Source: Spirochaetaceae bacterium (GTDB taxonomy: Bacteria > Spirochaetota > Spirochaetia > DSM-27196 > SLAA01). From it: a DNA stretch of 58,591 nucleotides. Below are positions 31,421 to 39,863 of this stretch, in pieces (positions within the stretch are counted from its first letter, which is position 1; every line of letters starts with the position of its first letter). The stretch is taken from NCBI GenBank assembly GCA_007695055.1, contig REEM01000089.1:1-58591 (forward strand), written 5' to 3'. The notes under the pieces are model-generated. The model searched no databases, was not told the origin of the DNA, and saw only the letters and a list, made by a program, of their open reading frames with translations. Both the position numbers and the translations under genes were made by a program.

Positions 31421-31990
31421 ATGGCTCTTATTGATTTTCTCTCCCAACCGTGGCCTTGGTATGTGGCTGGGCCACTACTGGGGCTAACCATTCCTCTTTT
31501 GTTGTTTTTCGGGAACAAGCAGTTTGGTGTCTCAACGTCCCTGCAACATATCTGTGCGGCTACAGTGAAACCTAAGTCCGAGTACTTCCGCTATGACTGG
31601 AAGGCTCAAGCCTGGAACTTGGTGTTCGTTGCGGGCTTGGTAGTTGGTGGTGCGGTTGCGGTTCTTTTTCTGGGTGCTGGCGGGCCACCACAGGTCTCGG
31701 CTGCAGCTACAGAGCTGTTTGGCTCCTGGGGTTTGTCGGCGCCAACCGAGTTGCTCCCCCGTGAACTCTTTGGGCTGGAAAACCTATTCACGCTGCGATC
31801 CTTGATTGTGCTGGGTGTCGGCGGATTCCTTGTAGGGTTTGGGGCGCGTTATGCCGGGGGTTGCACCTCCGGGCACGCAATTATGGGTGTCTCGCTGCTG
31901 AACCTTGGTTCAATTGTTGCGGTAGTTGCCTTCTTTGTTGGTGGTCTATTTATGTCGCGGCTGCTGCTGCCGTTGATTCTGGGCATGTAG
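31421..31990 (+). CDS. YeeE/YedE-type sulfur transporter, N-terminal half protein
   Basis: A 189-residue membrane protein with four to five hydrophobic spans and the conserved GARYAGGCTSGHAIMG motif near the C-terminus, the Cys of which binds sulfur compounds in the YeeE/YedE (thiosulfate/sulfane sulfur) family. The transporter is split into two genes here, as in PmpA/PmpB-type systems. Start ATG 31421 has GGAGG 6 bases upstream. The partner gene starts 11 bases after the stop. Function: import or exchange of thiosulfate or sulfane sulfur across the inner membrane. Confidence 0.88.
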   Translation: MALIDFLSQPWPWYVAGPLLGLTIPLLLFFGNKQFGVSTSLQHICAATVKPKSEYFRYDWKAQAWNLVFVAGLVVGGAVAVLFLGAGGPPQVSAAATELFGSWGLSAPTELLPRELFGLENLFTLRSLIVLGVGGFLVGFGARYAGGCTSGHAIMGVSLLNLGSIVAVVAFFVGGLFMSRLLLPLILGM

Positions 31991-32000
31991 GGGGAGCGTC

Positions 32001-32414
32001 ATGAAGTTACTTAAGTTTTTTGGTATTGGTATATACTTTGGTATTGTGCTCACGAAGAGTGAAGCTGTTTCCTGGTTTCGTATACAAGAGATGTTCTACT
32101 TCCAGAGCTTTCATATGTACGGAATTATTTTCATGGCTATTGTCGTTGGGCTCGTTACTGTTACATTGATTCGCGTTTTCCACCTCAAGACAGTGTCCGG
32201 TGAAGAGATTGCGCTCAAGGGGAAACCCTTCAACCGCATAGGCAATACCGCTGGCGGGGTCATTTTTGGACTTGGCTGGGCCTTAGCCGGTGCCTGCCCT
32301 GGGCCTTTGTATGCGCTTCTGGGTTCTGGATACTGGGCAATACTGCTGGCAATTCTCGGTGCACTCCTGGGTACCCTGGCCTACGGTAAACTTAAGCCGG
32401 TACTTCCACACTAA
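32001..32414 (+). CDS. YeeE/YedE-type sulfur transporter, C-terminal half protein
   Basis: A 137-residue membrane protein with four spans and the second family motif GLGWALAGACPGPLYALLG, containing the conserved Cys. It completes the transporter with the preceding gene. Start ATG 32001 has GGGGGAG upstream. Together with the MBL-rhodanese protein and TauE it forms a sulfane-sulfur uptake and oxidation set. A phosphatase gene follows after 60 bases. Confidence 0.88.
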   Translation: MKLLKFFGIGIYFGIVLTKSEAVSWFRIQEMFYFQSFHMYGIIFMAIVVGLVTVTLIRVFHLKTVSGEEIALKGKPFNRIGNTAGGVIFGLGWALAGACPGPLYALLGSGYWAILLAILGALLGTLAYGKLKPVLPH

Positions 32415-32473
32415 AGGGGCTCTTTTGCGTTTTACTCCATCTATTGTTATGATAGGGGCAGAGGGGGCAAAAA

Positions 32474-33079
32474 ATGGAAGGTAGAACGAGCAAGGATCAT
32501 CCGCTGCAGATTGCGCCACTGAAAACATCCGGGGCCGGACTCATTGGAATGACCCTCTGTCCGGGCAAAAAAGACCAGACAGCCCTGACCGGTGCCTGGG
32601 AGCGTGATCTCGATACGGACCTTCATGCGATACTCGACTGGGGGGGCAAGGTGCTTGTTACGCTCATGGAAGACTACGAACTCCGCCAGCTTGGTGTTGC
32701 TGACATAGGTGAGCGTGCAGGTGAGCTTGGTCTCAAGTGGTACCACCTTCCCATCCAAGATGTCTCTATTCCCGACTTGGAGTTTGAAAAGGCATGGGAG
32801 GAAGTCTCTCCAATCCTCCATGAGCACCTTGATGCCGGAGAGCATGTGGTTATTCACTGTCGCGGTGGGCTTGGCAGAACAGGCACTATTGCGGCGCGCC
32901 TGCTTGTTGAGGCGGGTGAAACACCACAGAATGCTCTCCACCGTGTCCGGGTTGCACGCGTGGGGACAGTTGAGACCGAAGAGCAAGAAGAGTATGTCTT
33001 AAGCTTGGGCGATGTTCCCGAGGATGAGGGAGCCTCTGCAGATGATGTGGAAGACTCCCTCGATACCGGCATGAATTAG
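32474..33079 (+). CDS. Dual-specificity-type protein phosphatase (CDKN3-like)
   Basis: A 201-residue cytoplasmic phosphatase. The P-loop HCRGGLGRTG (HCx5R) carries the nucleophilic Cys at about residue 133, and PIQDVSIPD provides the general-acid Asp. The N-terminal LIGMTLCPGKKDQ and LVTLMEDYELRQLG segments resemble the cyclin-dependent kinase inhibitor 3 group, also found in bacteria. It may dephosphorylate proteins or lipids; the substrate is unknown. The start has a GAGGGGG run. Its C-terminal tail is rich in Asp/Glu. Convergent with the ferredoxin-like gene with 4 bases between stops. Confidence 0.85.
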   Translation: MEGRTSKDHPLQIAPLKTSGAGLIGMTLCPGKKDQTALTGAWERDLDTDLHAILDWGGKVLVTLMEDYELRQLGVADIGERAGELGLKWYHLPIQDVSIPDLEFEKAWEEVSPILHEHLDAGEHVVIHCRGGLGRTGTIAARLLVEAGETPQNALHRVRVARVGTVETEEQEEYVLSLGDVPEDEGASADDVEDSLDTGMN

Positions 33080-33083
33080 GCGT

Positions 33084-33977
33084 TTAGACGACTACCCAGT
33101 CTTCGTGGATAATTTTGCCTTCCAGTGACAGTACCACTTGTTTAACCGGTACCTTTCTCTGGGCCGACGCACATGCTTCTTGAGCAATGCGAATGAGGCC
33201 TCCGCAGCAGGGTACCTCCATAATCATTACCGTTAATGTATTGATCCGGGCGTCATCAATTAAACTCACAAGTTTGGCGATGTACGCCTCCTGACCTTGA
33301 TCCAGTTTTGGGCAGGCAATTGCCAGCGCCTTTCCACGCAGGAAGTCCTGGTGAAACGCACCAACCGCAAAGGCGGTGCAGTCGGCAGCTAACAGCACAT
33401 CTGCGCCTTGGAAGTACGGGGCGTGAGGTGGAACAAGATGAAGCTGTATTGGCCATTGTCTCAACTCGCTTGATGCTCCCTGGCCGTTGACGTTGGCAGC
33501 AGGGGTCGAGGGAGCGTCAGCTACGGCCAGTCCTATGCTGCGTGCACGTGATCCCGGGCAGCCTCCGCCACCCCCGCCGTGGCGCCCGCCGTGGCCCCCA
33601 CCTTGGTGGGCGTGAAGAGCGGCCGCGCGCGGCACTGCAATACCATGCTCCTCAAGATATGCATGAGCCTGAGCGAGATAGGCATCTTGTTTGTGCTGTT
33701 CAAGGTGTTCTAAATGCGCACGAATTACATTCGGGCCGCCCGCGCTCATGCGTTCCATGACCTCAAGTTCGTCGTAGGCTACCGCCTCACGTTTCTCTAT
33801 GGTCATGGCACCGGTTGGACAGTGGCCTACACACGCGCCGAGCCCCTCACAGAAAAGGTCCGAAATAAGACGGCACTTACCGTCAATAACCTGCAATGCT
33901 CCCTGGTGACAGTTCGGAACACAGTTCCCACATCCGATGCAGAGCTCTTCATCGATCTCAATTATTTCTCTGAGCAT
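33084..33977 (-). CDS. Hcp-associated ferredoxin-type iron-sulfur protein with C-terminal extension
   Basis: A 297-residue protein. Residues 1-60 hold two [4Fe-4S] binding sets (CIGCGNCVPNCHQGA and CEGLGACVGHCPTGA), and the block to about 110 resembles the ferredoxins encoded with hybrid cluster protein (Hcp) in anaerobes. A His/Gly-rich linker (about 120-155, HGGRHGGGGGG and Cys-Pro) follows. The C-terminal part has APYFQGADVLLAADCTAFAVGAFHQDFL and CCGGL motifs, typical of the long form of this family. ATG 33977 has AAGGAG 7 bases upstream. Divergent from a Crp/Fnr gene across a GGTAAC-N4-GTTACC palindrome, which points to nitric-oxide or redox control. No hcp gene is in view. Confidence 0.85.
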   Translation of the reverse strand: MLREIIEIDEELCIGCGNCVPNCHQGALQVIDGKCRLISDLFCEGLGACVGHCPTGAMTIEKREAVAYDELEVMERMSAGGPNVIRAHLEHLEQHKQDAYLAQAHAYLEEHGIAVPRAAALHAHQGGGHGGRHGGGGGGCPGSRARSIGLAVADAPSTPAANVNGQGASSELRQWPIQLHLVPPHAPYFQGADVLLAADCTAFAVGAFHQDFLRGKALAIACPKLDQGQEAYIAKLVSLIDDARINTLTVMIMEVPCCGGLIRIAQEACASAQRKVPVKQVVLSLEGKIIHEDWVVV

Positions 33978-34059
33978 ACTCAGCTCCTTGGTGACTGGAT
34001 TGGTGGATCTTCGTAACTCGCGATCCATGCTTACTATAGACCTGGTGCTGATATAACTC

Positions 34060-34075
34060 GGTAACCTATGTTACC
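34060..34075. promoter_or_regulatory. GGTAAC-N4-GTTACC palindrome between ferredoxin and Crp/Fnr genes
   Basis: Perfect 6-base arms around CTAT, 14 bases before the start of the Crp/Fnr gene and 83 bases before the ferredoxin gene. The GTAAC-N4-GTTAC pattern resembles, from memory, sites proposed for HcpR-type regulators in some anaerobes. Self-regulation is likely from position. Confidence 0.6.
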
Positions 34076-34088
34076 TTGTAAGGAATGA

Positions 34089-34778
34089 ATGAGTAAGGAA
34101 CAGCCCATGGACGGCATGCAACACGGTTTGTGGTACGGCCTGAAACAGGATGAACGCCACGGCATTATGAATAACTACCCATGGACGCTTCGCCGTTACG
34201 CCGCTGGGACGCTTGTTGCGCTCATGGGAGATCCCCTGCAGAAGCTCATGCTGATTGACAGGGGTTCTCTTTCGGCGGAGTTTCCCGATCCGCAGGGGCG
34301 ACTCATGAAGGTAGAAACGCTGAACGCCGGGGATATGATTGCAGGGCCGGTCCTGTTTTCTTCAGATGCGAGACTCCCGGTGCAGCTCATTGCTGAGGGC
34401 GATGTTGTTATTCGCAGCCTTTCCCGGAGCCAGGCATTGCAACTCCTGGCCGAGTACCCGCGCGTCCTGGAGAATTTTCTGCGAGAGGCAGGCGACAAAA
34501 TAAACTTCCTGGCTGAGAAGTTGCGCATGGTCAAGTTCCAACGCCTTTCACAAAAGATTGCGGCCCATTTCTTGCGGCTTCAGGCCGAGCAAGGTTCCTC
34601 AGAGATCCGGCTCGGGTACACCCTTCGTGAGCTATCTGAACTCTTTGGGGTTGAGCGGCCCTCTCTATCCCGGTCTTTGGCGCAGCTTGAATCCGAAGGA
34701 ATGGTGAGTCGTCTCGACCGGGGTCGATATCGTATTGATGAAGCTGGCCTGCGCCGGTTACTTGAGGCCAGCTCGTAA
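34089..34778 (+). CDS. Crp/Fnr family transcription regulator (HcpR-like)
   Basis: A 229-residue regulator with a cyclic-nucleotide-binding-like beta-roll (about 25-130), a dimer helix (about 130-155) and a C-terminal winged helix-turn-helix (YTLRELSELFGVERPSLSRSLAQLE). It has no cysteine, so it is not an Fnr-type iron-sulfur sensor; haem or another ligand is possible. Adjacent divergent Hcp-type ferredoxin and the GTAAC-N4-GTTAC palindrome support an HcpR-like nitrosative-stress regulator. Start ATG 34089 has AAGGA a few bases upstream. Confidence 0.85.
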   Translation: MSKEQPMDGMQHGLWYGLKQDERHGIMNNYPWTLRRYAAGTLVALMGDPLQKLMLIDRGSLSAEFPDPQGRLMKVETLNAGDMIAGPVLFSSDARLPVQLIAEGDVVIRSLSRSQALQLLAEYPRVLENFLREAGDKINFLAEKLRMVKFQRLSQKIAAHFLRLQAEQGSSEIRLGYTLRELSELFGVERPSLSRSLAQLESEGMVSRLDRGRYRIDEAGLRRLLEASS

Positions 34779-34814
34779 TCGCAGCTTGGATGAACATGGG
34801 CCCTTCTGGCCTTT

Positions 34815-37514
34815 CTAGTCCTGCAGATGAAACTCCGAACGCAGTGCCCCTCGCAACTCCACAAATGCATGCTCTAGCTCTGGGATCATCTGCAGGCAGT
34901 CCGCAATTCGGTTCTCTGAAGCCGCATGTTCAAGTTCAAGAGCGATTTGATACAGCCGAAACGCGGAAATATTCCCTGCGGAACCCTTGATCCGGTGCGC
35001 ACACTCGCGTACTTCCGAGTGAGACTCGTCTGCTTCTATAGACCGGCGCAGATGTGCAATGTGCTCCGGTGTTGTCTCTATGAATATGCCCGCGACCTCT
35101 GCGGCCAGTGTTTCATCGTTTACTACCCGTGCTAGAAAACTGGTTCGGTCAAAGACTGGGTTTTCGTTGTTCGCGGGCACAGCCTCCACCACCGTCTCCA
35201 CCGGTGCAATTTCGTCTCGTGGTGCTGGGGGTGGTGCTGGCGCTGGGGGCGGCTCGGTTGAGCGCTCCAAGTACCGCTCAAGTACGGCCATAACCTGCTC
35301 GGGTGAGATGGGCTTGGCAATGTAGTCGTCCATTCCGGCCTCGAGGCACCGCTCTTTGTCTCCCACAAGCGCGTGGGCGGTCATTGCAACTATGGGAATA
35401 GTCCGGGAAAGAACTCCATGGGCTCCCTGACGAATGAGTCTGGTGGCAGTCAGTCCGTCCATAATTGGCATCTGGACGTCCATGAACACCAGATCATAGG
35501 GAGCCATGGAAAGCGCCCGTACGGCTTCATTCCCGTCTGCTACGGTATCTACGCGGTGACCAAATTTTTCCAGTATGATACGCGCAACCTTCTGGTTGGT
35601 GACGTTGTCTTCTACTACCAGGATGCGAGCTGTAAGGTGCCCCGTACCCTGGCTGCCGGCCTCTCCGCCCTGTACCCTGCGTCCACCCGAGTCGGATGGA
35701 AGGACACCTCCGGTGCCTTGTTGCACCGCAACGAGGCAGTCAAGCAAGGTGCGCCGCTTAGCTGGTTTGCTTATAGCTCCGCAGAGTCCTACTGACCTCA
35801 GGTTGGCCATATCAATAGCTGTCCCGAATGGAATAAGCGCAACCGCATTTCCGCTGGCCCATGGTGGGTTTTCGGAGAGGTTATAATCGGGAAACGCCGT
35901 TCTCAGTAGCTCAACTAACTCGGGAGGATCAGAGCTTTGCTCGGCAGACCTTCCATGTACTACATCGAGAATAAGGAAGTCGTAGGAAGCCGGGGCCTCT
36001 ATTTCTTCCATACTACGGGCGGTTGTACAGGCTACGCCAAGCTCGTCAAGGAGCGCAGTGAGTGCGCGCCGAGTTGACGGTACCGTACTGAGCACCACGA
36101 CCTTAGCTTGGGAAAGCTTCTGCTGCGCGTTCGAAGGCCCAGCCACTCCGGTGCTGGCATGCTCCTCATGCTGCACGAGCGGGAGGCTAAAGCTGAAGCG
36201 GGAACCACAGCCGAGCTCACTCTCAACCGTTATTTCCCCACCCATCATTGTCACGAGTCTGCGCGAAATACTCAAACCAAGACCGGTACCCCCGTGTGAG
36301 CGGGTTGCGGATCCATCCACCTGCACAAACGGATCAAATAGCGATTGGATCTTGTCCGGAGCTATACCTATGCCGGAATCAATGACCTCAAACAGCAGCC
36401 GAGACGACACCTCTCTCTCGATACTGAGTCGAAGCTCAACGCTGCCCTCATTCGTAAACTTAATTGCATTCCCAACCAGGTTCAGGAGCACCTGCCGTAG
36501 GCGTCCGGGGTCGCCCTGAACAAAGGCCGGTACTTCCTTGGTTGTGTATGCGGAGAACTCAAGGTGTTTCTGACCGGCAACGAGCGCCAAGGCATCTCCG
36601 ACATCCTCAATGACTTGGGAGGGTGAGAATACCACCTCCTCCAGTTGCAGTTTCTCGGCCTCGAGCTTGGAGAAGTCAAGGATATCGTTGATAAGGAAGA
36701 GGAGTGTGTCGGCGCTTTGCCGAATAATTTCGGCGTACATCCGTTGGGAGTCATTGAGTTCCGAATCTAGCAGGACTCCAGCTAAACCAATTACCCCGTT
36801 GATTGGGGTGCGGATTTCGTGGCTCATATTGGCAAGGAACTCACCCTTTGTCTCGGCCGCAAGTTCGGCCTCGCGGGCTAGTCGTTCGGCTCGTACCAGC
36901 GCCTCTTCCAGTTCTTCCTCCGAGAGGCGGCGTTCGGTTATATCGTAGTTAATGCCGACAATGCGGACTGGAATGTCCTCGGAGTTGCGTATTACGAGTG
37001 CGGAACCGGCAAGATACTTCAGTTGCCCGTCTGGGTAGACAATGGGGAACTCCTGGTAGAATGAGCCCAGGGCTTTGTTGGGCTCCAGGTAATCCCGGGG
37101 CAAAATGCAGCGGCGCCAAAGTTCAAACGAGGGTTCGGTTTCTCCCGGATCCATGCCCACTAGCTCGTACATCCGCCTATCCCAATGAAGGGTATTGCCT
37201 ACAATATCAAAGTCCCAGACTCCTACCTGCATGCTTTCAATGGCAAGTTGAAGCTGCTCCGGTGAGTGCTCCATTTCTGCTGTTTGTGGTTCGGCTGGCG
37301 CAGGGGTGTTTCGCAGAGCTGAAACAACAAGAAAGAGGGCAACAGCTAGTGAGCCTGCGGTGAGGAACTGAGCTACCATGAGAGCCTGAGCTATGTCGGA
37401 GAGGATGAATGTGCTCATGAGGCTCAGTAAGCCAAGCAGCAGTGCATATAGGACATGGTGGAGCGGCCCCTGCTTGGGCGAGGCTGTGGTGGACGGCGAA
37501 GGATTTATTACCAT
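34815..37514 (-). CDS. Hybrid sensor histidine kinase with PAS, two receivers and Hpt
   Basis: An 899-residue membrane kinase: two N-terminal spans (about 18-70), a PAS domain (about 85-215), HisKA with phospho-acceptor His in FLANMSHEIRTPINGV (about 245), ATPase (GTGLGLSISRRLV), a first receiver (about 465-610; LILDVVHGRS) that looks degenerate with a long insert, a second intact receiver (about 625-745; Asp in LVFMDVQMP), a Pro-rich linker and a C-terminal Hpt (His in CAHRIKGSAGN). A full phosphorelay in one chain. Its ATG sits in the stop of the ABC ATPase gene (TAATG), a tight translational coupling. No response regulator gene adjoins. Confidence 0.9.
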   Translation of the reverse strand: MVINPSPSTTASPKQGPLHHVLYALLLGLLSLMSTFILSDIAQALMVAQFLTAGSLAVALFLVVSALRNTPAPAEPQTAEMEHSPEQLQLAIESMQVGVWDFDIVGNTLHWDRRMYELVGMDPGETEPSFELWRRCILPRDYLEPNKALGSFYQEFPIVYPDGQLKYLAGSALVIRNSEDIPVRIVGINYDITERRLSEEELEEALVRAERLAREAELAAETKGEFLANMSHEIRTPINGVIGLAGVLLDSELNDSQRMYAEIIRQSADTLLFLINDILDFSKLEAEKLQLEEVVFSPSQVIEDVGDALALVAGQKHLEFSAYTTKEVPAFVQGDPGRLRQVLLNLVGNAIKFTNEGSVELRLSIEREVSSRLLFEVIDSGIGIAPDKIQSLFDPFVQVDGSATRSHGGTGLGLSISRRLVTMMGGEITVESELGCGSRFSFSLPLVQHEEHASTGVAGPSNAQQKLSQAKVVVLSTVPSTRRALTALLDELGVACTTARSMEEIEAPASYDFLILDVVHGRSAEQSSDPPELVELLRTAFPDYNLSENPPWASGNAVALIPFGTAIDMANLRSVGLCGAISKPAKRRTLLDCLVAVQQGTGGVLPSDSGGRRVQGGEAGSQGTGHLTARILVVEDNVTNQKVARIILEKFGHRVDTVADGNEAVRALSMAPYDLVFMDVQMPIMDGLTATRLIRQGAHGVLSRTIPIVAMTAHALVGDKERCLEAGMDDYIAKPISPEQVMAVLERYLERSTEPPPAPAPPPAPRDEIAPVETVVEAVPANNENPVFDRTSFLARVVNDETLAAEVAGIFIETTPEHIAHLRRSIEADESHSEVRECAHRIKGSAGNISAFRLYQIALELEHAASENRIADCLQMIPELEHAFVELRGALRSEFHLQD

Positions 37515-38491
37515 TACTCATCAATCTCCACTAGATACTCGCGCGGTAACTCCACCCGAAAACGCTCTGGGAGACGGCGCCGCCCGGGGCTGAGCAAGGA
37601 AAGACTGCCAATTGCGGTTTCAACGAGGTGTTCGCGCTCGGATCCGTAATAGGCCGACTCGCAGGAACGCGCATCAAATACAAGGCCCCCGCTGGGAGCG
37701 TCAGCATCTTGTACTCGCAGATGCTCGGGGCGAATGAGGTAAAAGGTTCCACGGCTTTCGCCAATATCCTCACCCTTGAGTATGTTTGCTCGGCCTATGA
37801 AACGAGCTGAGTATATGCAGCGTGGCCGCTCATACAGTTGCTCCGGTGTTCCGGAGTCAACCACAGTTCCGTTCTGGAGTACAATAATACGGTCCGATAT
37901 CTGCAAGGCCTCATTTCTGCTGTGGGTGACAAAGATCATGGGAATACCGAGTCGGCGCTGAAGCTTAATGAGTTGTCGGCGCAGTTCCTCACGGCGTTCA
38001 GTGTCAATTGCGGAGAACGGCTCATCCAAGAGCAGCGCCCGGGGGTCGCATGCCAAGGCTCGGGCTACCGCGACTCGCTGTTGCTCGCCTCCGGATAGCG
38101 TTTGCACCGCACGTTGTGCGAATGCGTCGAGCCCCACGAGCTCTAGTAACTCGGCAACCCGCTGCGTTCGGGTGTGAGAAGGTGTGTGGCGTGCCCGAAG
38201 TCCGTAGGCAATATTCTCTGCAACGTTCAGGTGCGGGAATAGTGTGTAGTCCTGGAATACGTAACCGATGTTTCGGTTCTGTGCTGCCACACCCTGAATA
38301 TCCGTGCCGTCCACAAGAATCCGACCCGACTCCGCATGTTCAAAGCCAGCGACAATGCGCAAGCTTGTTGTCTTGCCGCTTCCGCTTGCACCGAGCAGAG
38401 TGAGAATCTCACCATCCTCTACCGTGAAGCTGACCTCAAGATCAAACTCGTCGTAATGCCTGCGGATACTCTGAACTTCTAACACGGGCAC
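37514..38491 (-). CDS. Orphan ABC transporter ATP-binding protein (PotA/FbpC/MolC-like)
   Basis: A 325-residue ABC ATPase: Walker A GASGSGKTT (about 37-45), Q-loop IGYVFQDYTLFPHLNVAENI, signature LSGGEQQRVAVARAL, Walker B ALLLDEPFSAID, switch FVTHSRNEA, then a C-terminal TOBE-like region (about 245-325). This CUT1/iron/molybdate class normally works with a permease and binding protein, but none is next to it. GTG 38491 is chosen because AGGAG precedes it and family homology starts there; longer readings cross the promoter of the ArsR-ArsM gene. It overlaps the kinase gene by TAATG, suggesting that both act in one pathway. Confidence 0.82.
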   Translation of the reverse strand: MPVLEVQSIRRHYDEFDLEVSFTVEDGEILTLLGASGSGKTTSLRIVAGFEHAESGRILVDGTDIQGVAAQNRNIGYVFQDYTLFPHLNVAENIAYGLRARHTPSHTRTQRVAELLELVGLDAFAQRAVQTLSGGEQQRVAVARALACDPRALLLDEPFSAIDTERREELRRQLIKLQRRLGIPMIFVTHSRNEALQISDRIIVLQNGTVVDSGTPEQLYERPRCIYSARFIGRANILKGEDIGESRGTFYLIRPEHLRVQDADAPSGGLVFDARSCESAYYGSEREHLVETAIGSLSLLSPGRRRLPERFRVELPREYLVEIDE

Positions 38492-38589
38492 ACGTCTCCT
38501 GAGCAAAATGGCAGTCTCATATCCTCTCACTATAGCGACCGGAAGGAAACAACGCCAGGCTAGGGTGCACTTCACACACAAAGCAGCGC

Positions 38590-38632
38590 TTGACAACGCC
38601 TGCTTAATCGTATATCGTAAGTATACGATTAA
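38590..38632 (+). promoter_or_regulatory. Promoter with long palindromic operator of the ArsR-ArsM gene
   Basis: -35 TTGACA (38590-38595), 17-base spacer, -10-like TATCGT (38613-38618). A perfect inverted repeat with 11-base arms, TTAATCGTATA (38604-38614) and TATACGATTAA (38622-38632), 7 bases apart, covers the -10 box and start region. This is the size and place of an ArsR-family operator and most likely binds the ArsR part of the following protein. Confidence 0.85.
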
Positions 38633-38652
38633 ATGAAGGTGAAGGTGTTCGT

Positions 38653-39813
38653 ATGCAGAACAAGAGCTCAGAGTTTGGCGACGCCGATCGTCGCATAGCC
38701 CGCATAGCAAAGGCTTTGTCCCACCCGGCGCGAGTACGTATTCTCCGTCTTTTGGCCGAGTGCGGACGTTGTTTTACGGGGACAGTGGTGAATGAGTTGC
38801 CACTCTCACAGGCCACCGTTTCGCAGCATTTGCGTGAACTCCGGGAGGCTGGGCTCATTCGGGGCGAGGTTGAAGGCCCGGCAACCTGTTACTGCCTTGA
38901 CGAAAATGCCCTGAGAGCGGTATCGGCGGAGTTTGGAGCATTGTTCTCTGGAGTCTGCTGCAGTGAACAACAGGCGGGTACAGATCATTCCCGTCTCAAG
39001 GAGACAGTTCGTGCTCGGTACGGAGGAATTGCAACCGGCAGCGGCTCCTGTTGTGGCGGGCCGGAGGTCGGCGCGGGGGCAGCACCGGATGAAGCTTTCT
39101 CCATGGTGACGGAGCTTTACACACCCATCAAGGGCTACGAGCCAGATGCCGACCTGGGGCTTGGCTGTGGACTCCCCACCCGCTACGCACATCTTCAAGC
39201 TGGTGAGACTGTCATAGATCTTGGTTCCGGAGCAGGTAACGACGCATTTGTGGCAGCCGCCGAGGTTGGAGCCGAGGGCCGTGTCATAGGCATTGATATG
39301 ACCCCGGAAATGGTCGAACGCGCTCGGGAGCTTGCCGCGCGCCGTGGCGCCACCAACATTCAGTTTGTGCTCGGCGAGATAGAGAATATGCCAATTGAGG
39401 ACGAGGTTGCCGACTGCATTCTCAGCAACTGTGTGCTCAACCTGGTGCCAAACAAGGCGGCTGCCTTCCGCGAGAGCTTTCGGGTACTGAAACCTGGTGG
39501 GCGTTTCGCGGTCTCCGACATCGTCATAGAAGGAGATCTTCCGCCTCAACTGCGCCACTCAGCCGAGATGTATGTAGGTTGTGTTGCCGGGGCTATGCAG
39601 CGAGAAGCGTACCTGTCGGTTATTCGTGCTGCGGGTTTTGTAGACATTCGGGTTGCAGCAGAGTCCACCATACACCTGCCGGACTCGGTGCTCAGCTCGG
39701 CACTGAACCCAGATGAGATTCGCAGCTTTCGCGACTCGGGAGCCCGAATAGTGAGCGTGACGGTCAATGCGTCCCGGCCGGGACTGCGGCCGAAACATCC
39801 GGGAGCCCCCTAA
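38653..39813 (+). CDS. arsM: ArsR-ArsM fusion: arsenic-sensing repressor fused to arsenite methyltransferase
   Basis: A 386-residue fusion. The N-terminal ArsR/SmtB domain (about 1-105) has the winged-helix [19 protein letters not shown] and several Cys (ECGRC, ATCYC, VCC) that could bind As(III). The C-terminal ArsM domain (about 115-360) has SAM motif [16 protein letters not shown], and Cys in [21 protein letters not shown] and YVGCVAGAM, the As(III)-binding set of bacterial ArsM. It would methylate arsenite and control its own gene through the operator at 38604. ATG 38653 has AAGGTG upstream. Fusions of this kind are known but uncommon. Confidence 0.9.
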   Translation: MQNKSSEFGDADRRIARIAKALSHPARVRILRLLAECGRCFTGTVVNELPLSQATVSQHLRELREAGLIRGEVEGPATCYCLDENALRAVSAEFGALFSGVCCSEQQAGTDHSRLKETVRARYGGIATGSGSCCGGPEVGAGAAPDEAFSMVTELYTPIKGYEPDADLGLGCGLPTRYAHLQAGETVIDLGSGAGNDAFVAAAEVGAEGRVIGIDMTPEMVERARELAARRGATNIQFVLGEIENMPIEDEVADCILSNCVLNLVPNKAAAFRESFRVLKPGGRFAVSDIVIEGDLPPQLRHSAEMYVGCVAGAMQREAYLSVIRAAGFVDIRVAAESTIHLPDSVLSSALNPDEIRSFRDSGARIVSVTVNASRPGLRPKHPGAP

Positions 39814-39863
39814 ACGCAGTGCTGGCATTGCTCAGACAGGCCCTGGGCGAGTAAACTGGGGCC

